Shown here in pieces: positions 44,430 through 54,291 of a DNA stretch of 64,000 nucleotides (position 1 is its first letter; each line of letters opens with the position of its first letter). Position numbers and translations under genes: made by a program. Below the pieces are notes generated by a model, which was given only the letters and a program-made list of their open reading frames with translations, was not told the DNA's origin and searched no databases. Origin of the DNA: Luteimonas padinae (GTDB lineage Bacteria > Pseudomonadota > Gammaproteobacteria > Xanthomonadales > Xanthomonadaceae); the NCBI RefSeq assembly GCF_014652935.1, contig NZ_BMZT01000001.1, positions 1 to 64,000 of the forward strand. The letters run 5' to 3'.

Positions 44430-46130
44430 TCAGTCCAGGGGGCGCTGGAGACGCGGGCCGGGATCGCCGGCGGCCAGCGCGAACAGGGTTTCGGAGCCGA
44501 CCACGCCGTCGACGGCGAGCCCGCGCGCGCGCTGGAAGCGGCGCACCGAGTCGGCCAAGGCGTCGTCGAAGGCGGTGCCGGACGGCGCGTCGCTGGCCAC
44601 GCCTTCGCGGACCAGGCGTTCGCGCAGCCAGTCGACGGCGGCGCCGGAGGTGCCGCGCGACGGCGGTGGCGCCAGTGTCGCCGCCGAGCGCCACACCGCG
44701 GCGTAGCGGCCCGGCCACGCGCGCTGCAGGTCGGCGCGGTCGACATCGACCACGGCGCCGTCGAGCAGCAGGCGCGCCCGCGCGCCGTCGGTGCCCTGCA
44801 GCAGCGCCCAGGCGCTGTCGCGCCCGGAGCCGAGCTGGAGCAGTACGGGGCGGCCGAGTGCGGCCAGCCGGTCGAGGTGCGCGGTGCCGCGCGTGCAGTA
44901 CGTGCCGGGCGCGGGCATCGGTGCGCAGGCGCTGGCGGCGCGGGCATCGTCGGCGGTGTGCGGCAGCGACCAGGCCTGGAGCATGGCGCGCCAGGCGGCT
45001 TGGTGCGCGGCGGGCGTGGATGCGCTGGCGATCCGGGCCGCCAGCGCTGCGCCACCGATGGTCCCGGCCTCGCGCGCCGTACCATCCGGCGCCGCCGTGG
45101 AGCCTTGCGCCCCGGACGCATCCACGGCCGACGCGTCATGTCGCGGGGCGGCATCGCCAGCGGGGGCGTGCGTGTCCGTCGCGCTCGCGGCGGACTTTTC
45201 CACCTGCCGCCCCTGCATCGGCCACAGCGCCGCGAACACGATCGCGGCCACCGCCGCAGCGCCCGCGGCCGCGGCCACGCCGAGCCAGCGCCCGCGCGTC
45301 CCGTCCGCACCGCGCGCCGGCGGCAGCGCCTCGCGCGCGGCCTCCTCCACCAGCGCGGCGTCGATGCCGCTGCGGTCGCGCGCATAGCCCGCCAGCAGCG
45401 CGCGTTCGGCGATCACGTTCACCAGCCGCGGGATGCCGCCGCTGCGCAGGTGGACGCGCTGCACAGCGCCGTCGTCGAAGGGGAAGTGCTGCCCGCCGGC
45501 GACGCGGAAGCGGTGGCGCAGGTAGGCGGCGGTGCCGGCGGCGTCGAGCGGGGTGAGGTGGAAGCGCGCGGTGATACGCTGCGCCAGCTGGCGCAGGCCG
45601 GGCTCCGCCAGCAGGTCGCGCAGCTCGGGCTGGCCGACCAGGATGATCTGCAGCAGCTTCTGGGTGTCGGTTTCGAGGTTGGTCAAGAGCCGCACCTGCT
45701 CCAGCGTCTCCACCGGCAGCGCCTGCGCCTCGTCGATCAGCAGCACCACGCGCAGGCCCTGCGCATAGGCGTCCAGCAGGTGGGCGTTGAGCGCGTCGAC
45801 CAGGGCCTTGGCGTTGCCGCGGCGGCCGTCCAGGCCGATGCGCAGCTCCTCGCACACGGTCTCCAGCAGCTGCACCGGGTCCTGGCGCGGGTTGAGCACC
45901 AGGGCCACGCGCACGTTGTCCGGCAGCTGGCCCAGCAGCAGCCGGCTGAGCGTGGTCTTGCCGGTGCCGACCTCGCCGGTGAGCTGGACGAAGCCGCCGC
46001 CGCCGCCCTGGGTGATGCCGAACAGCAGGTGCGCGAGCGCGTCGCGGTGGCGCTCGCCGAGGAACACGAAGCGCGGGTCCGGCGTGATCGAGAACGGCGG
46101 CTCGGCGAGCCCGTAGTGCTCCAGGTACAT
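44430..46130 (-). CDS. gspA: ExeA/GspA-like AAA ATPase with peptidoglycan-binding domain
   Basis: 566 residues. The N-terminus MYLEHYGLAEPPFSITPDPR is typical of ExeA. Walker A is GEVGTGKTT (Lys58), Walker B VVLLIDEAQ, and a sensor region follows. A membrane helix lies near residues 285-305 (WLGVAAAAGAAAVAAIVFAALW). The periplasmic part ends in a peptidoglycan-binding fold (DDALADSVRRFQRARGLAVDGVVG). It couples ATP use in the cytoplasm to wall remodelling during type II secretion assembly. It precedes gspB by 8 bases. Confidence 0.85.
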   Translation of the reverse strand: MYLEHYGLAEPPFSITPDPRFVFLGERHRDALAHLLFGITQGGGGGFVQLTGEVGTGKTTLSRLLLGQLPDNVRVALVLNPRQDPVQLLETVCEELRIGLDGRRGNAKALVDALNAHLLDAYAQGLRVVLLIDEAQALPVETLEQVRLLTNLETDTQKLLQIILVGQPELRDLLAEPGLRQLAQRITARFHLTPLDAAGTAAYLRHRFRVAGGQHFPFDDGAVQRVHLRSGGIPRLVNVIAERALLAGYARDRSGIDAALVEEAAREALPPARGADGTRGRWLGVAAAAGAAAVAAIVFAALWPMQGRQVEKSAASATDTHAPAGDAAPRHDASAVDASGAQGSTAAPDGTAREAGTIGGAALAARIASASTPAAHQAAWRAMLQAWSLPHTADDARAASACAPMPAPGTYCTRGTAHLDRLAALGRPVLLQLGSGRDSAWALLQGTDGARARLLLDGAVVDVDRADLQRAWPGRYAAVWRSAATLAPPPSRGTSGAAVDWLRERLVREGVASDAPSGTAFDDALADSVRRFQRARGLAVDGVVGSETLFALAAGDPGPRLQRPLD

Positions 46131-46134
46131 GGCC

Positions 46135-47076
46135 TCAGTCTGTCACGTCGCGCGATTCGCCCACGGCCAGGGCTTCGGGGTGCGTGATCCTGCGCGGCCG
46201 GGCCAGCACCGGGTGCACCAGCACCGCGGCCAGGATGATCACCACGCCGAGGTAGAACGGCAGGCTCAGCTCCTGCTGCTCGGAAAGCAGCACGATCGCC
46301 AGCACGATCGCGTACACCGGTTCCAGGTTCACCGCCAGCTGCGCCGAGAACGCGCTCATGTGGCGCAGCGCCACCAGCGACAGCGCGAACGGGAACAGGG
46401 TGCAGGCGAAGGCGAGCAGCAGCAGCCAGGCGGCGTCCTGCGCGCCAGGCAGCACGAACAGCGGGCCGGCGAAGGCCGGGAACAGCATTGGCATCACCGG
46501 TGCGAGCAGGGTCAGCGCGACCGCGCCGGCGCCCAGCTCCACGGCGGTCACCACCAGCGGGTCGGCATGCTCCACCAGGCGCTTGTTGAGCGAACCGAAC
46601 AGGGCCACGAACAGCGCCGACAGCGCACCGACGGCCACGCCGATGCGCATGCCGTCGGGGATGCCGCCCACCACCAGCGCCACGCCGGGCAGCACGCCGA
46701 TGCCCAGCGCCAGCTCGGCGCGCGAGAAGCGCCGCCCGGCGAGCTTCGGCTCTACCATCGCCACGAACACCGTGGCCAGCGCCATGCAGGTCGCGGCCAC
46801 CGAGGCATTGGCCAGCTTCACCGCGCCGTAGAAGGTCAGCCAGTGCAGGGCCACCAGCACGCCGATGCCCGCGTACGCCAGCAGCAGCCGGCGCGGCAGC
46901 GCGCGCAACCCGCGCCACACCCGCGGCACCAGCGCCAGCGCCGCGGCCACCAGCAGCATCCGCCACCACACCAGCGGCAGCGCCGGCAGCGTGATCAGCT
47001 TGCCGAGGATGGCGGTGAAGCCCCACAGCAGCACGCACAGGTGGATCTGCAGCTGGGCGCGGGTGGTCGGGGTCAT
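46135..47076 (-). CDS. DMT/EamA family exporter
   Basis: 313 residues with ten hydrophobic segments in two five-helix EamA halves (QIHLCVLLWGFTAILGKLI at the start of the first; ALFVALFGSLNKRLVEHADP at the second). HMSAFSAQLAVNLEPVYAI is the typical last-helix motif. It exports metabolites or amino acids; the substrate is unknown. The start at 47076 matches the family N-terminus. It lies 4 bases from the gspA-like start. Confidence 0.85.
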   Translation of the reverse strand: MTPTTRAQLQIHLCVLLWGFTAILGKLITLPALPLVWWRMLLVAAALALVPRVWRGLRALPRRLLLAYAGIGVLVALHWLTFYGAVKLANASVAATCMALATVFVAMVEPKLAGRRFSRAELALGIGVLPGVALVVGGIPDGMRIGVAVGALSALFVALFGSLNKRLVEHADPLVVTAVELGAGAVALTLLAPVMPMLFPAFAGPLFVLPGAQDAAWLLLLAFACTLFPFALSLVALRHMSAFSAQLAVNLEPVYAIVLAIVLLSEQQELSLPFYLGVVIILAAVLVHPVLARPRRITHPEALAVGESRDVTD

Positions 47077-47174
47077 GGCGGGGAGGTCGCGGGGGAGCCG
47101 ATGATTATCGCGGATCGGCCCTCCGGAATTCCCCTGAACTTTCCGCCGCAAGGGGCCGCGGTGGAGGCGGGGGA

Positions 47175-48026
47175 TCAGCGGATGGAGCCTTGCACGAGCC
47201 GGGCGTGCAGTGCCATGGCTGCCGCGGGGTTGCGCTCCTTGGCCGCGGAAATGAAGAACACGAACACCTCGCGCGGCGCAGCGCCGGCGTCGGCCGCGGG
47301 CGCGATCCTCGGCAGGTCGTCCGGCTCGCCGCCCGCCGCCCAGGCGCGTGCACGGGCGGCCCAGCGTGCGAGTTCGTCGTCGGTGTAGCCGGTGGCGACG
47401 CCGCTGCGCGCGCGCATCAGCCGCGCATAGACGAAGACCGCGGTGACGTCGGCGAAGGACGGGTGTTCGTCGGAGTCGGTGAAGACGGTGGCCATGCCGT
47501 GCCGGCGCGCCAGCGCGATGTAGCCGGGATCCACGAAAGCGCGGTCGCGCACGTCGAGCACGTGGCGCAGCGGGCGCCCGCCGGCCTCGCGCGGCAGCAG
47601 CCCGAGGAAGGCGGTGAAGCCGTCGCGGTCGATGCGGGTGCCGGCGTCGAACTGCCAGACCAGCGGGCCCAGGCGGTCGCCGAGTTCGACGATGCCGCCG
47701 ACGAAGTCCTCCACCTGCGCGCCGGTCCTGGCAAGCGTCCGCGACTGCGTGATGCGCTTCGGCGCCTTGGCGGAGAACACGAATCCGGGCGGGGTCTCGT
47801 CGCGCCACTTCGCGTACGTCGCCGGCTTCTGCGCGCCGTAGTACGTGCCGTTGACCTCGATCGCCGACAGGTGGCGGCTGGCGTATTCGAGCTCGCGCCG
47901 CTGCACCAGCCCCTTCGGGTAGAAGTTGTCGCGCCAGGGCGCGTAGACCCAGCCGCCGATACCGGTGCGGATGCCGTCGACCGGCGGCACGCCGGCGTCG
48001 GGCACGTCGCCGTCGCTCGCGCGCAT
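47175..48026 (-). CDS. DUF72 family protein
   Basis: 283 residues with the DUF72 TIM-barrel-like pattern: GIGGWVYAPWRDNFYPKGL, LEYASRHLSAIEVNGTYY, FVFSAKAPKRITQ, LGPLVWQFDAG and VFFISAAKERNPAAAM. The function of this widespread family (YecE-like) is unknown. It runs one base after the VOC gene's stop, so the two are probably co-transcribed. Confidence 0.85.
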   Translation of the reverse strand: MRASDGDVPDAGVPPVDGIRTGIGGWVYAPWRDNFYPKGLVQRRELEYASRHLSAIEVNGTYYGAQKPATYAKWRDETPPGFVFSAKAPKRITQSRTLARTGAQVEDFVGGIVELGDRLGPLVWQFDAGTRIDRDGFTAFLGLLPREAGGRPLRHVLDVRDRAFVDPGYIALARRHGMATVFTDSDEHPSFADVTAVFVYARLMRARSGVATGYTDDELARWAARARAWAAGGEPDDLPRIAPAADAGAAPREVFVFFISAAKERNPAAAMALHARLVQGSIR

Positions 48027-48027
48027 G

Positions 48028-48459
48028 TCAGCCTTCCGCCTTCCACGGGTCATAGCTGCCGAACCACCACAGGTGGCCCTCGGGATCGCGGCAGGAATAG
48101 CCGCGGCCGCCGTAGTCCTGGTCGGCGATGTCCTGGACCAGCTCGGCGCCGGCGGCGACCGCGCGCGCGTAGTGCGCATCGATGTCGGCCACCACCACGC
48201 AGGGACTCTGCGTCTCGAGGCCGCCGATGTCGCCGGGCTGCGCGATGCGCCGGCCCCATTCGCTTGCGGTGTCGGCCGAACCGAGCATCACCATGCCGTT
48301 GCCGAACACCAGCTGGGCGTGGTGGACGGTGTCGCCCTCCGCGTACACCGCGTGGCGTTCGAAGCCGAAGGCGCGGCAGAGCCAGTCGATCGCCGCGGGC
48401 GCGTCGCGGTAGCGCAGGCAGGGGATGATGGTCGCGGTGGTGTCGGCGGGTCGTGCCAT
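48028..48459 (-). CDS. VOC/glyoxalase-like protein
   Basis: 143 residues in the two-repeat vicinal oxygen chelate fold: IIPCLRYRDAPAAIDWLCRA, HHAQLVFGNGMVMLG, then VVADIDAHYARAVAAGAELV and YSCRDPEGHLWWFGSYDPW. It resembles the bleomycin-resistance or glyoxalase groups; without the metal ligands being certain, the activity is unassigned. The ATG at 48459 matches the family. Confidence 0.8.
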   Translation of the reverse strand: MARPADTTATIIPCLRYRDAPAAIDWLCRAFGFERHAVYAEGDTVHHAQLVFGNGMVMLGSADTASEWGRRIAQPGDIGGLETQSPCVVVADIDAHYARAVAAGAELVQDIADQDYGGRGYSCRDPEGHLWWFGSYDPWKAEG

Positions 48460-48578
48460 GGCGCTGCTCCTGATGGAACCGGCTGCCTGCAGGTTAGGGC
48501 AAGCCGCCGGGGTACGCACGCTTGGCGCGCGGGCGGCCGGCCTCGATACTGGAGGTCCAGTCCATACGGGTCTCCAAC

Positions 48579-50171
48579 ATGTCCAAGCCGTTCCTGGCCG
48601 CAGTCTCCCTGCTCCTGGTGTCCGTCGCGCCACGCGCCGACGCGCAGCAGGCGCCGCCCCAGCTGGCGCAGCTCGACGCGACGGTCGAATCGGTCCGCGA
48701 CACCTTCAAGGTGCCGGGCATCGCGGTGGCCGTGGTCAAGGACGGCGAGCTGGTGTTCGCCGGTGGCTGGGGCGAGCGCGAGGTCGGCAAGCCGGGGAAG
48801 GTCGACGGCGACACCCTGTTCTCGATCGCCTCGATCACCAAGGCCTTCACCTCCGCCTCGCTGTCGATCCTGGCCGACGAGGGCAAGCTCGACATGGACG
48901 ACCGCGTGATCGACCACCTGCCGTGGTTCCGCATGGCCGACGCCTACGTGACGCGCGAGATGCGCATCCGCGACCTGCTGGTGCACCGCAGCGGCCTGGG
49001 CCTCGGCGCCGGCGACCTGCTGTTCTGGCCGCCCAGCGACTACGACACGCGCGAGGTGGTCGAGCGCCTGGCGAACGTGCCGATCGAAGGCGGCTTCCGC
49101 GAGCGCTACGCCTACGACAACGTGCTGTATGCCGTCGCCCAGCTGGTGATCGAGGAGGTGTCGGGCGAACGCTACGCCGACTTCGTGCGCACGCGCCTGT
49201 TCGAGCCGGTGGGCATGTCGTCCACGCGCATCGACAGCAACGCGCTGCGGCCGACCGACACCAACGTCGCCACGGGCCACGCGCGCCCCGGTTTCACCGG
49301 TGATCCGGAGCCGGTGCCGGCGATGTCGTGGTCGAACAACACCGCGGCCGGCGGCATCTACTCCAGCGTGCGGGACATGGCGAAGTGGATGCGCGTGCAG
49401 CTTGACGGCGGCGTGCTGGACGGCGAGGGCGAGGATGCCAGGCGGCTGTTCAGCGCCAAGCGCCACGAGGCGATGTGGACGCTGGTGACGCCGATTCCGA
49501 TCCGCGCGCCAGCGGTGCCCGAGCTGGCGGCGACGAAGCCGAACTTCGCCGGCTACGGCGAGGCCTGGAGCCTGAGCGACTACCGCGGCCGCCGGCTGGT
49601 CTGGCACACCGGCGGCTGGCCGGGCATGGTCTCGCGCCTGACCCTGGTGCCGGAGCTCGACCTGGGCGTGGTGGTGCTGACCAACCAGGAAGCCGGCGCG
49701 GCCTTCAACGCCGTGACCATGCATGTGCTCGACGCCTACATGGACGCACCGGCCACCGACTGGGTGGCGGCCTACGCCGCCGCGGTGGGCAAGGGCGGCG
49801 ACAAGGCCGAGGAGGACTGGGCCAGGCACGTGGCCGCGCGCGACTCGAAGTCGAAGCCGTCGCTGCCGCTGGACGGCTACGCCGCGACCTATGCCGACCC
49901 GTGGTACGGCGACGTGGTGGTGGAGCAGGACGGCCGCGGCCTGCGGATGCGCTTCAGCCGCACGCCGCAGCTGGTGGGCAGGCTGGAGCACTGGCAGCAC
50001 GACAGCTTCATCGTGCGCTGGGACGACCGCACGCTGAACGCGGACGCCTTCGTCAACTTCAGCCTCGACCAGGACGGCAAGGTGCTGGGCGCGCGGATGG
50101 AGGCGGTGTCGCCGCTGACCGACTTCAGCTTCGACTTCCACGACCTGCGGCTGGTGCCGAAGACGCCCTAG
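48579..50171 (+). CDS. Exported serine hydrolase, class C beta-lactamase-like
   Basis: 530 residues with a signal peptide (MSKPFLAAVSLLLVSVAPRADA). The nucleophile motif SITK is near residue 87, with YDN near 185 and a late HTGGWPGM. These are the SxxK, YxN and HxG elements of class C beta-lactamase/DD-peptidase-like enzymes. The C-terminal ~110 residues form a small beta-rich domain (DUF3471-like). It probably hydrolyses peptides or esters in the periplasm; beta-lactam hydrolysis is not implied. Confidence 0.85.
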   Translation: MSKPFLAAVSLLLVSVAPRADAQQAPPQLAQLDATVESVRDTFKVPGIAVAVVKDGELVFAGGWGEREVGKPGKVDGDTLFSIASITKAFTSASLSILADEGKLDMDDRVIDHLPWFRMADAYVTREMRIRDLLVHRSGLGLGAGDLLFWPPSDYDTREVVERLANVPIEGGFRERYAYDNVLYAVAQLVIEEVSGERYADFVRTRLFEPVGMSSTRIDSNALRPTDTNVATGHARPGFTGDPEPVPAMSWSNNTAAGGIYSSVRDMAKWMRVQLDGGVLDGEGEDARRLFSAKRHEAMWTLVTPIPIRAPAVPELAATKPNFAGYGEAWSLSDYRGRRLVWHTGGWPGMVSRLTLVPELDLGVVVLTNQEAGAAFNAVTMHVLDAYMDAPATDWVAAYAAAVGKGGDKAEEDWARHVAARDSKSKPSLPLDGYAATYADPWYGDVVVEQDGRGLRMRFSRTPQLVGRLEHWQHDSFIVRWDDRTLNADAFVNFSLDQDGKVLGARMEAVSPLTDFSFDFHDLRLVPKTP

Positions 50172-50189
50172 CGGCGCCTGCGGCCCGGG

Positions 50190-52004
50190 CTACCGGATCG
50201 GCTCGTCCAGCAGCAGCTGGCGGGCGAAGCGCACCGGCGGCGCGCCCGTCGCCAGCACGGCGTCGTGGTAGCGCTTCATGTCGAAGTCGGCGCCCTTCTT
50301 TTCCTCGGCGGCGCGGCGCATGTCGAAGTGCTCCTGCGCGCCGACGAAGTACGTCGCCAGCTGGGTCGACGACAGCTGCGCGCGGATCCACTTGCCCTCG
50401 GCCTCGCTCTGCTGCTGGAAGGTCCGGCGCACCATCAGGTCCATCGCCTGTTCCTTCGTCCAGTTCTCGACGTGGATGCCCTGGTCGAGGATCGCGTTGC
50501 CGACCGAGCGCGCGTAGAACTTCAGCTGCATCAGGCGGAACAGCGGGTCGTGGTCGAGGTAGCCGGCGTCGGCGACCACGCGTTCGGTGTAGACCGCCCA
50601 GCCCTCGGCGAAGGGGCCCGAGCGCAGCGCGGCGCGCAGCGTGGACGGATGGTTCGCCGAATGCGCGCCCTCCAGGTAGTGCCCCGGCATCGCCTCGTGG
50701 ATCGACAGCACGTGGATCATGCGCTTGTTGTATTCGCGCAGGAACGAGGTCACCTGGGCGTCGTTCCAGTCGTCCGGGATCGGCGAGATCGCGTAGTAGG
50801 TGTCCAGGCCCTTGTCGAGCGGCCCGGGCGAATCGCAGTAGGCGACCGAGAAGCCGCGCTGGAACTCCGGCATCAGGATGATCTTCACCGGGTCGTCGGG
50901 CACGGTGACGATGTCGTGCTCGCGCACGAAGTCGGTGGCGACGTCCAGCGTGTGCTTCGCGAAGTCGACCACCTCGTCGCGCCCGGGGCGGTCCTCGTTG
51001 GCCAGCTCCATCGCCGCCTCGATCGCGGCCTGGCGCTGGTCCTCGCTGGGCTGGTCCGGGGTGTCCGGCGCGCCCGCGCGGTCCTTCAGCACGATCTTCG
51101 CCACCTCGTACATCTCGTCGCGCACGCGCGCCAGCTCGGCTTCGGCGCGGCTGCGGATCTCCTCGCGGCCGAGCGAGGAGTTCAGCGAGAAACGCAGCTT
51201 CTGGTCGTAGCGCTCGGCGCCGATGCGGAACTCGCCCTTCGCGTTCGGCACCAGGGTGCCGTCGAGCCAGGCCTGGTGCTCCTCCACCGCGGGTCGCAGC
51301 GCGGCGATGGCCGCGTCGAGGCGCTCGCGCTCGGTGCCCTGAAGCTGGTCGGCGTTGGGGGTGATGAAGGTATCGATCAGGGTGAAGATGCCGCGGTTCT
51401 GGCGCGCCACGGTCTCGGCGTGCGTCTTCGGCACCCGCGCCGGGTCGAGGTTCTCGCGCGCCTGCGCCAGCAGCGCCGGGATCTTCTCCATGCGCGCGCT
51501 GGCCGATGCCAGGCGTTCGGACACCGGTGCGAAGTCGCGCGCCATCAGGCTGTAGATCGCGCCGCCGGCCAGGCCGCTGTACACCTGCGGGTCCCAGGCC
51601 CAGGACTGCATGGTCTCGAGATCCCACAGGCTGCCTTCGAGCTGGTTGCGCAGGATGAGCGCGTCGACCTGGTGCTCGCGCGAGAGCGCGGTCGCTTCGA
51701 TGGCCTCCAGCTCGGCCAGCATGGCGCGCATCCAGTCCGCCGAGGCCTTGCGGCCGGCGGCGCCGAGGTCGTCCAGCCGGTCATCGAAGCGGTGGTCGCC
51801 GATCTGGGTGGCCGCGACCGGCGACAGCGCCAGGCCTTCGTCCAGGAAGCGCGCCGCCAGCGCGGCGAACGCGCGGTCGGGTTCGCTTTCCACGGTTGCG
51901 GCGGTGGCCGCGGGTGCATCGCCGGTCGCCGGCACGGGGGACTGGCCCTGGCAGGCGGCAAGCGCCAGTGCGAGCAGGGAGGCGGTGATCAGCGGTCGGG
52001 ACAT
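50190..52004 (-). CDS. DUF885 family lipoprotein
   Basis: 604 residues. The lipobox is LALAAC with the cysteine near residue 18. The metallopeptidase-like motif HEAMPGH near 435 and GPFAEGWAVYTERV match the DUF885 family, the same as the protein at 8169-10004, though the two are only distantly alike. It is likely anchored in the inner or outer membrane and faces the periplasm; the substrate is unknown. It converges with the serine hydrolase gene. Confidence 0.85.
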   Translation of the reverse strand: MSRPLITASLLALALAACQGQSPVPATGDAPAATAATVESEPDRAFAALAARFLDEGLALSPVAATQIGDHRFDDRLDDLGAAGRKASADWMRAMLAELEAIEATALSREHQVDALILRNQLEGSLWDLETMQSWAWDPQVYSGLAGGAIYSLMARDFAPVSERLASASARMEKIPALLAQARENLDPARVPKTHAETVARQNRGIFTLIDTFITPNADQLQGTERERLDAAIAALRPAVEEHQAWLDGTLVPNAKGEFRIGAERYDQKLRFSLNSSLGREEIRSRAEAELARVRDEMYEVAKIVLKDRAGAPDTPDQPSEDQRQAAIEAAMELANEDRPGRDEVVDFAKHTLDVATDFVREHDIVTVPDDPVKIILMPEFQRGFSVAYCDSPGPLDKGLDTYYAISPIPDDWNDAQVTSFLREYNKRMIHVLSIHEAMPGHYLEGAHSANHPSTLRAALRSGPFAEGWAVYTERVVADAGYLDHDPLFRLMQLKFYARSVGNAILDQGIHVENWTKEQAMDLMVRRTFQQQSEAEGKWIRAQLSSTQLATYFVGAQEHFDMRRAAEEKKGADFDMKRYHDAVLATGAPPVRFARQLLLDEPIR

Positions 52005-52109
52005 GCGGGCTCTCGGGCGGGATGCAGGCGCGCAGCATAGTCCGCGCCCGGATGTCGCGCCCGGGCCGATGGTTTACCGTGGCCCGGCTGGCCACACGGA
52101 GGACAGGAG

Positions 52110-52463
52110 ATGAACTACCAGGGCGGCTGCCACTGCGGCGGCATCACGTTCGAACTCGAGGCCGAGGCGATCACCGAAGCCATCGACTGCAACTGCTCGA
52201 TGTGCCGCAGGCGAGGCAGCCTGCTGGCCTTCTTCCCGCGCGCGGCGCTGACGCTGTCCACGCCGGAATCCGCGCTGGGCACTTACACCTTCAACCGGAA
52301 TGCGATCCGGCACCACTTCTGCCCGACCTGCGGCATCGCGCCCTTCAGCGAAGGCGTCGATCCGCGAAGCGGCGCGGAGATGGCGGCGGTGAACCTGCGC
52401 TGCGTGCCCGGCATCGATCTTTCGGCGTTGAAGGTGACGCCGGTGGACGGCGCGAGTTTCTGA
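52110..52463 (+). CDS. GFA family zinc protein
   Basis: 117 residues with the GFA zinc pattern: GGCHCGGITFE, CNCSMCRRRG and CPTCGIAPF. This fold occurs in glutathione-dependent formaldehyde-activating enzyme (Gfa) and many uncharacterised relatives; activity with formaldehyde is not certain. A strong GGAGGACAGGAG precedes the ATG. Its end is 25 bases from the convergent small gene. Confidence 0.9.
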   Translation: MNYQGGCHCGGITFELEAEAITEAIDCNCSMCRRRGSLLAFFPRAALTLSTPESALGTYTFNRNAIRHHFCPTCGIAPFSEGVDPRSGAEMAAVNLRCVPGIDLSALKVTPVDGASF

Positions 52464-52487
52464 GCCTGCGGCGGGACGGAGGCGGCC

Positions 52488-52784
52488 TCAGTCCTCGTCT
52501 TCCTCGTCGAACTCCACCAACGCATCCAGGTCGAAGGCCAGCGCTTCCACCGCCTCGCGCACGCGGCGCGCGGTGGAGGCGTTGGGCGCGTCGATCTCGA
52601 TGGTGTGGCCCTGCGGACCGCCGACGTCGCTGAGGCCGGCGGAGCTGGAATCGGCGTCGTCGAGCTGCGGCATCAGGTCGTCGATCTCCTCGACGTGCTC
52701 GATGCCGTCGAGGCTCTGCAGCAGGTTGATGATGGCGCGGGCGGTGTCGTCGCTGCCGGTCAGTCGGATGCGGAGCAGGGCCAT
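52488..52784 (-). CDS. Conserved small acidic protein of unknown function
   Basis: 98 residues, strongly acidic (ends VEFDEEDED). The N-terminal 40 residues [12 protein letters not shown] ... [21 protein letters not shown] have the beta-alpha-beta look of a small ACT-like or ferredoxin-like fold. No catalytic motif is seen. I recall similar small proteins in other gammaproteobacteria but cannot assign a role. It is probably monocistronic. Confidence 0.65.
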   Translation of the reverse strand: MALLRIRLTGSDDTARAIINLLQSLDGIEHVEEIDDLMPQLDDADSSSAGLSDVGGPQGHTIEIDAPNASTARRVREAVEALAFDLDALVEFDEEDED

Positions 52785-52880
52785 CGTGGGGGTCCTCTGG
52801 AATGCGGTCGTGTGGGGGAGGCGATGCGTGCTCCACAGGCTAGGAAGCCGCCGGCCAAGGCCGCGTGACGGGCCGGCGAC

Positions 52881-53810
52881 TCAGTCCGCGATCCGCACCG
52901 GCACGGTGATGTTGCACAGGTCGATATGCCCGGCCGGCTGTACGTACCAGCCGTCGCGGCGGTTGCGGCGCGACTCGACCACGGCGTCGAACAGCGGCGT
53001 GTCGGTGCGCAGCACCTGGAGGTCGGTGCGCTCGGCCTCCGGCACCTCGGACGCGAGGCGCACGGCCCTGATCGGCACCCGCTTAGCCGCGTCCTCGTGG
53101 AAGCCCAGCGGGCCAGTCCCGCGCGGCACCACGCTCAGCAGCTCCATGCCGTGCAGCACGCGGCCGACCTGGGTGATGTTGCGGTCGAGCTGGCGCGGCG
53201 ACTGGCCGGTGACGACGTAGAGCTCGGCGCCGGTGCTGGAGTCGGGCGCTGCGTCGCGGCCCGCGCCCAGCGTGCCGTAGCAGTGCGCCATCCAGGCTTG
53301 GCCCGCCGCCGGGTCGCGCGCGGCGGGAAAGCCCGCGGCGAACCCGGTCTGCGGCGCCCAGCCGTCGCGGTCGGGCAGGGCGTGGAAGGCGAGGCCCTCG
53401 GCCGGGCGGGAGAACTCGGCGGGCAGCGCCGGCTTCGCGTCGCCGAGCGGCCGCGGCGTTCCGCCTTCGTCAACGAGGTCGCCGAACTGGACCACGAAGT
53501 TGTCCTGCGAGCGGTAGATCGTCAGCCCGTCCCAGAAGCCCTGTCTGGCCAGCGTGCGGATGTTGGCCACGTGCGCCGGCGCGAAGTCGGGGGCGAGTTC
53601 GATCACCACGCGGCCGCCCTCGAGTTCCATGTACAGGGTGTTGCCGGGGTCCGGGCGGCGCCAGTCCGTCGGCAGCGATGCGTCCAGCAGTTCCTGGGTC
53701 GTCTTCGGGCGGTCCGGCGCGTCGGCCGCGGCGGGTTCGGCGGCACCGGCGGCGGCCGCCAGCAGCGCGGCAAGCAGGGGCAGGAGGCGGACGCGGCGGC
53801 TTCGATCCAT
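52881..53810 (-). CDS. Exported cyclophilin-type peptidyl-prolyl isomerase
   Basis: 309 residues with a signal peptide ([18 protein letters not shown]). The cyclophilin core reads [50 protein letters not shown] and then [25 protein letters not shown]. The acidic 40-residue insert before YGTLGAGRD is longer than in small cyclophilins. It folds proline-containing proteins in the periplasm. The start at 53810 is chosen for the signal peptide. Confidence 0.8.
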   Translation of the reverse strand: MDRSRRVRLLPLLAALLAAAAGAAEPAAADAPDRPKTTQELLDASLPTDWRRPDPGNTLYMELEGGRVVIELAPDFAPAHVANIRTLARQGFWDGLTIYRSQDNFVVQFGDLVDEGGTPRPLGDAKPALPAEFSRPAEGLAFHALPDRDGWAPQTGFAAGFPAARDPAAGQAWMAHCYGTLGAGRDAAPDSSTGAELYVVTGQSPRQLDRNITQVGRVLHGMELLSVVPRGTGPLGFHEDAAKRVPIRAVRLASEVPEAERTDLQVLRTDTPLFDAVVESRRNRRDGWYVQPAGHIDLCNITVPVRIAD

Positions 53811-53879
53811 GGCAGGGACTCCGGTGGGAAGGCCCGGATTGTTGCCCATCCCGGCGCCTGGCTGACTATCGGCACATTC

Positions 53880-53902
53880 GCTATATGGAAGTTCGCAATA
53901 GC
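53880..53902. promoter_or_regulatory. Candidate PadR operator
   Basis: GCTAT and ATAGC form an inverted repeat with a 13-base centre, and TTCGC recurs directly inside the same stretch. It lies just upstream of the padR-like start at 53911, where PadR repressors usually bind to control their own operon. The match is by position and symmetry only. Confidence 0.4.
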
Positions 53903-53910
53903 ATCGGGGC

Positions 53911-54291
53911 ATGGTTGAACAGACGCCACCCCCGGACATCGACGCCGCCCTGCGCAAGTTCCAGCGCGAGCTGAGTTCGGGCGTGGTAGCGCTGGCCCTG
54001 CTTGCGGTGCTGTCGCGCGCCGGCGAGCCGATGTACGGCTACCAGATCGCCAAGACCCTGGAGCGCTTCGGCGAGGGCGTGCTGAGCGGCAAGCAGAGCG
54101 CGCTGTATCCGGTGCTGCGCAACCTGGAGGCGGCGGCCTTCCTTGCCAGCCACGTCGGGCCGTCGGATGCCGGGCCGCCGCGCCGCTACTACCAGATCAC
54201 CGACGCCGGGCGCGCCGCCCTGCGCGAATGGGCCGCCGCCTGGCGCGCGACCCGCGACTCAGTCGATACCGTCGTGGAGGGGACCCCATGA
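53911..54291 (+). CDS. PadR family transcriptional regulator
   Basis: 126 residues. A winged helix: [49 protein letters not shown] and [16 protein letters not shown], the PadR pattern. It represses linked membrane or drug genes in most cases. Its stop overlaps the start of the next gene (ATGA), so it most likely controls the DUF1700-like and CocE-like genes downstream. Confidence 0.85.
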   Translation: MVEQTPPPDIDAALRKFQRELSSGVVALALLAVLSRAGEPMYGYQIAKTLERFGEGVLSGKQSALYPVLRNLEAAAFLASHVGPSDAGPPRRYYQITDAGRAALREWAAAWRATRDSVDTVVEGTP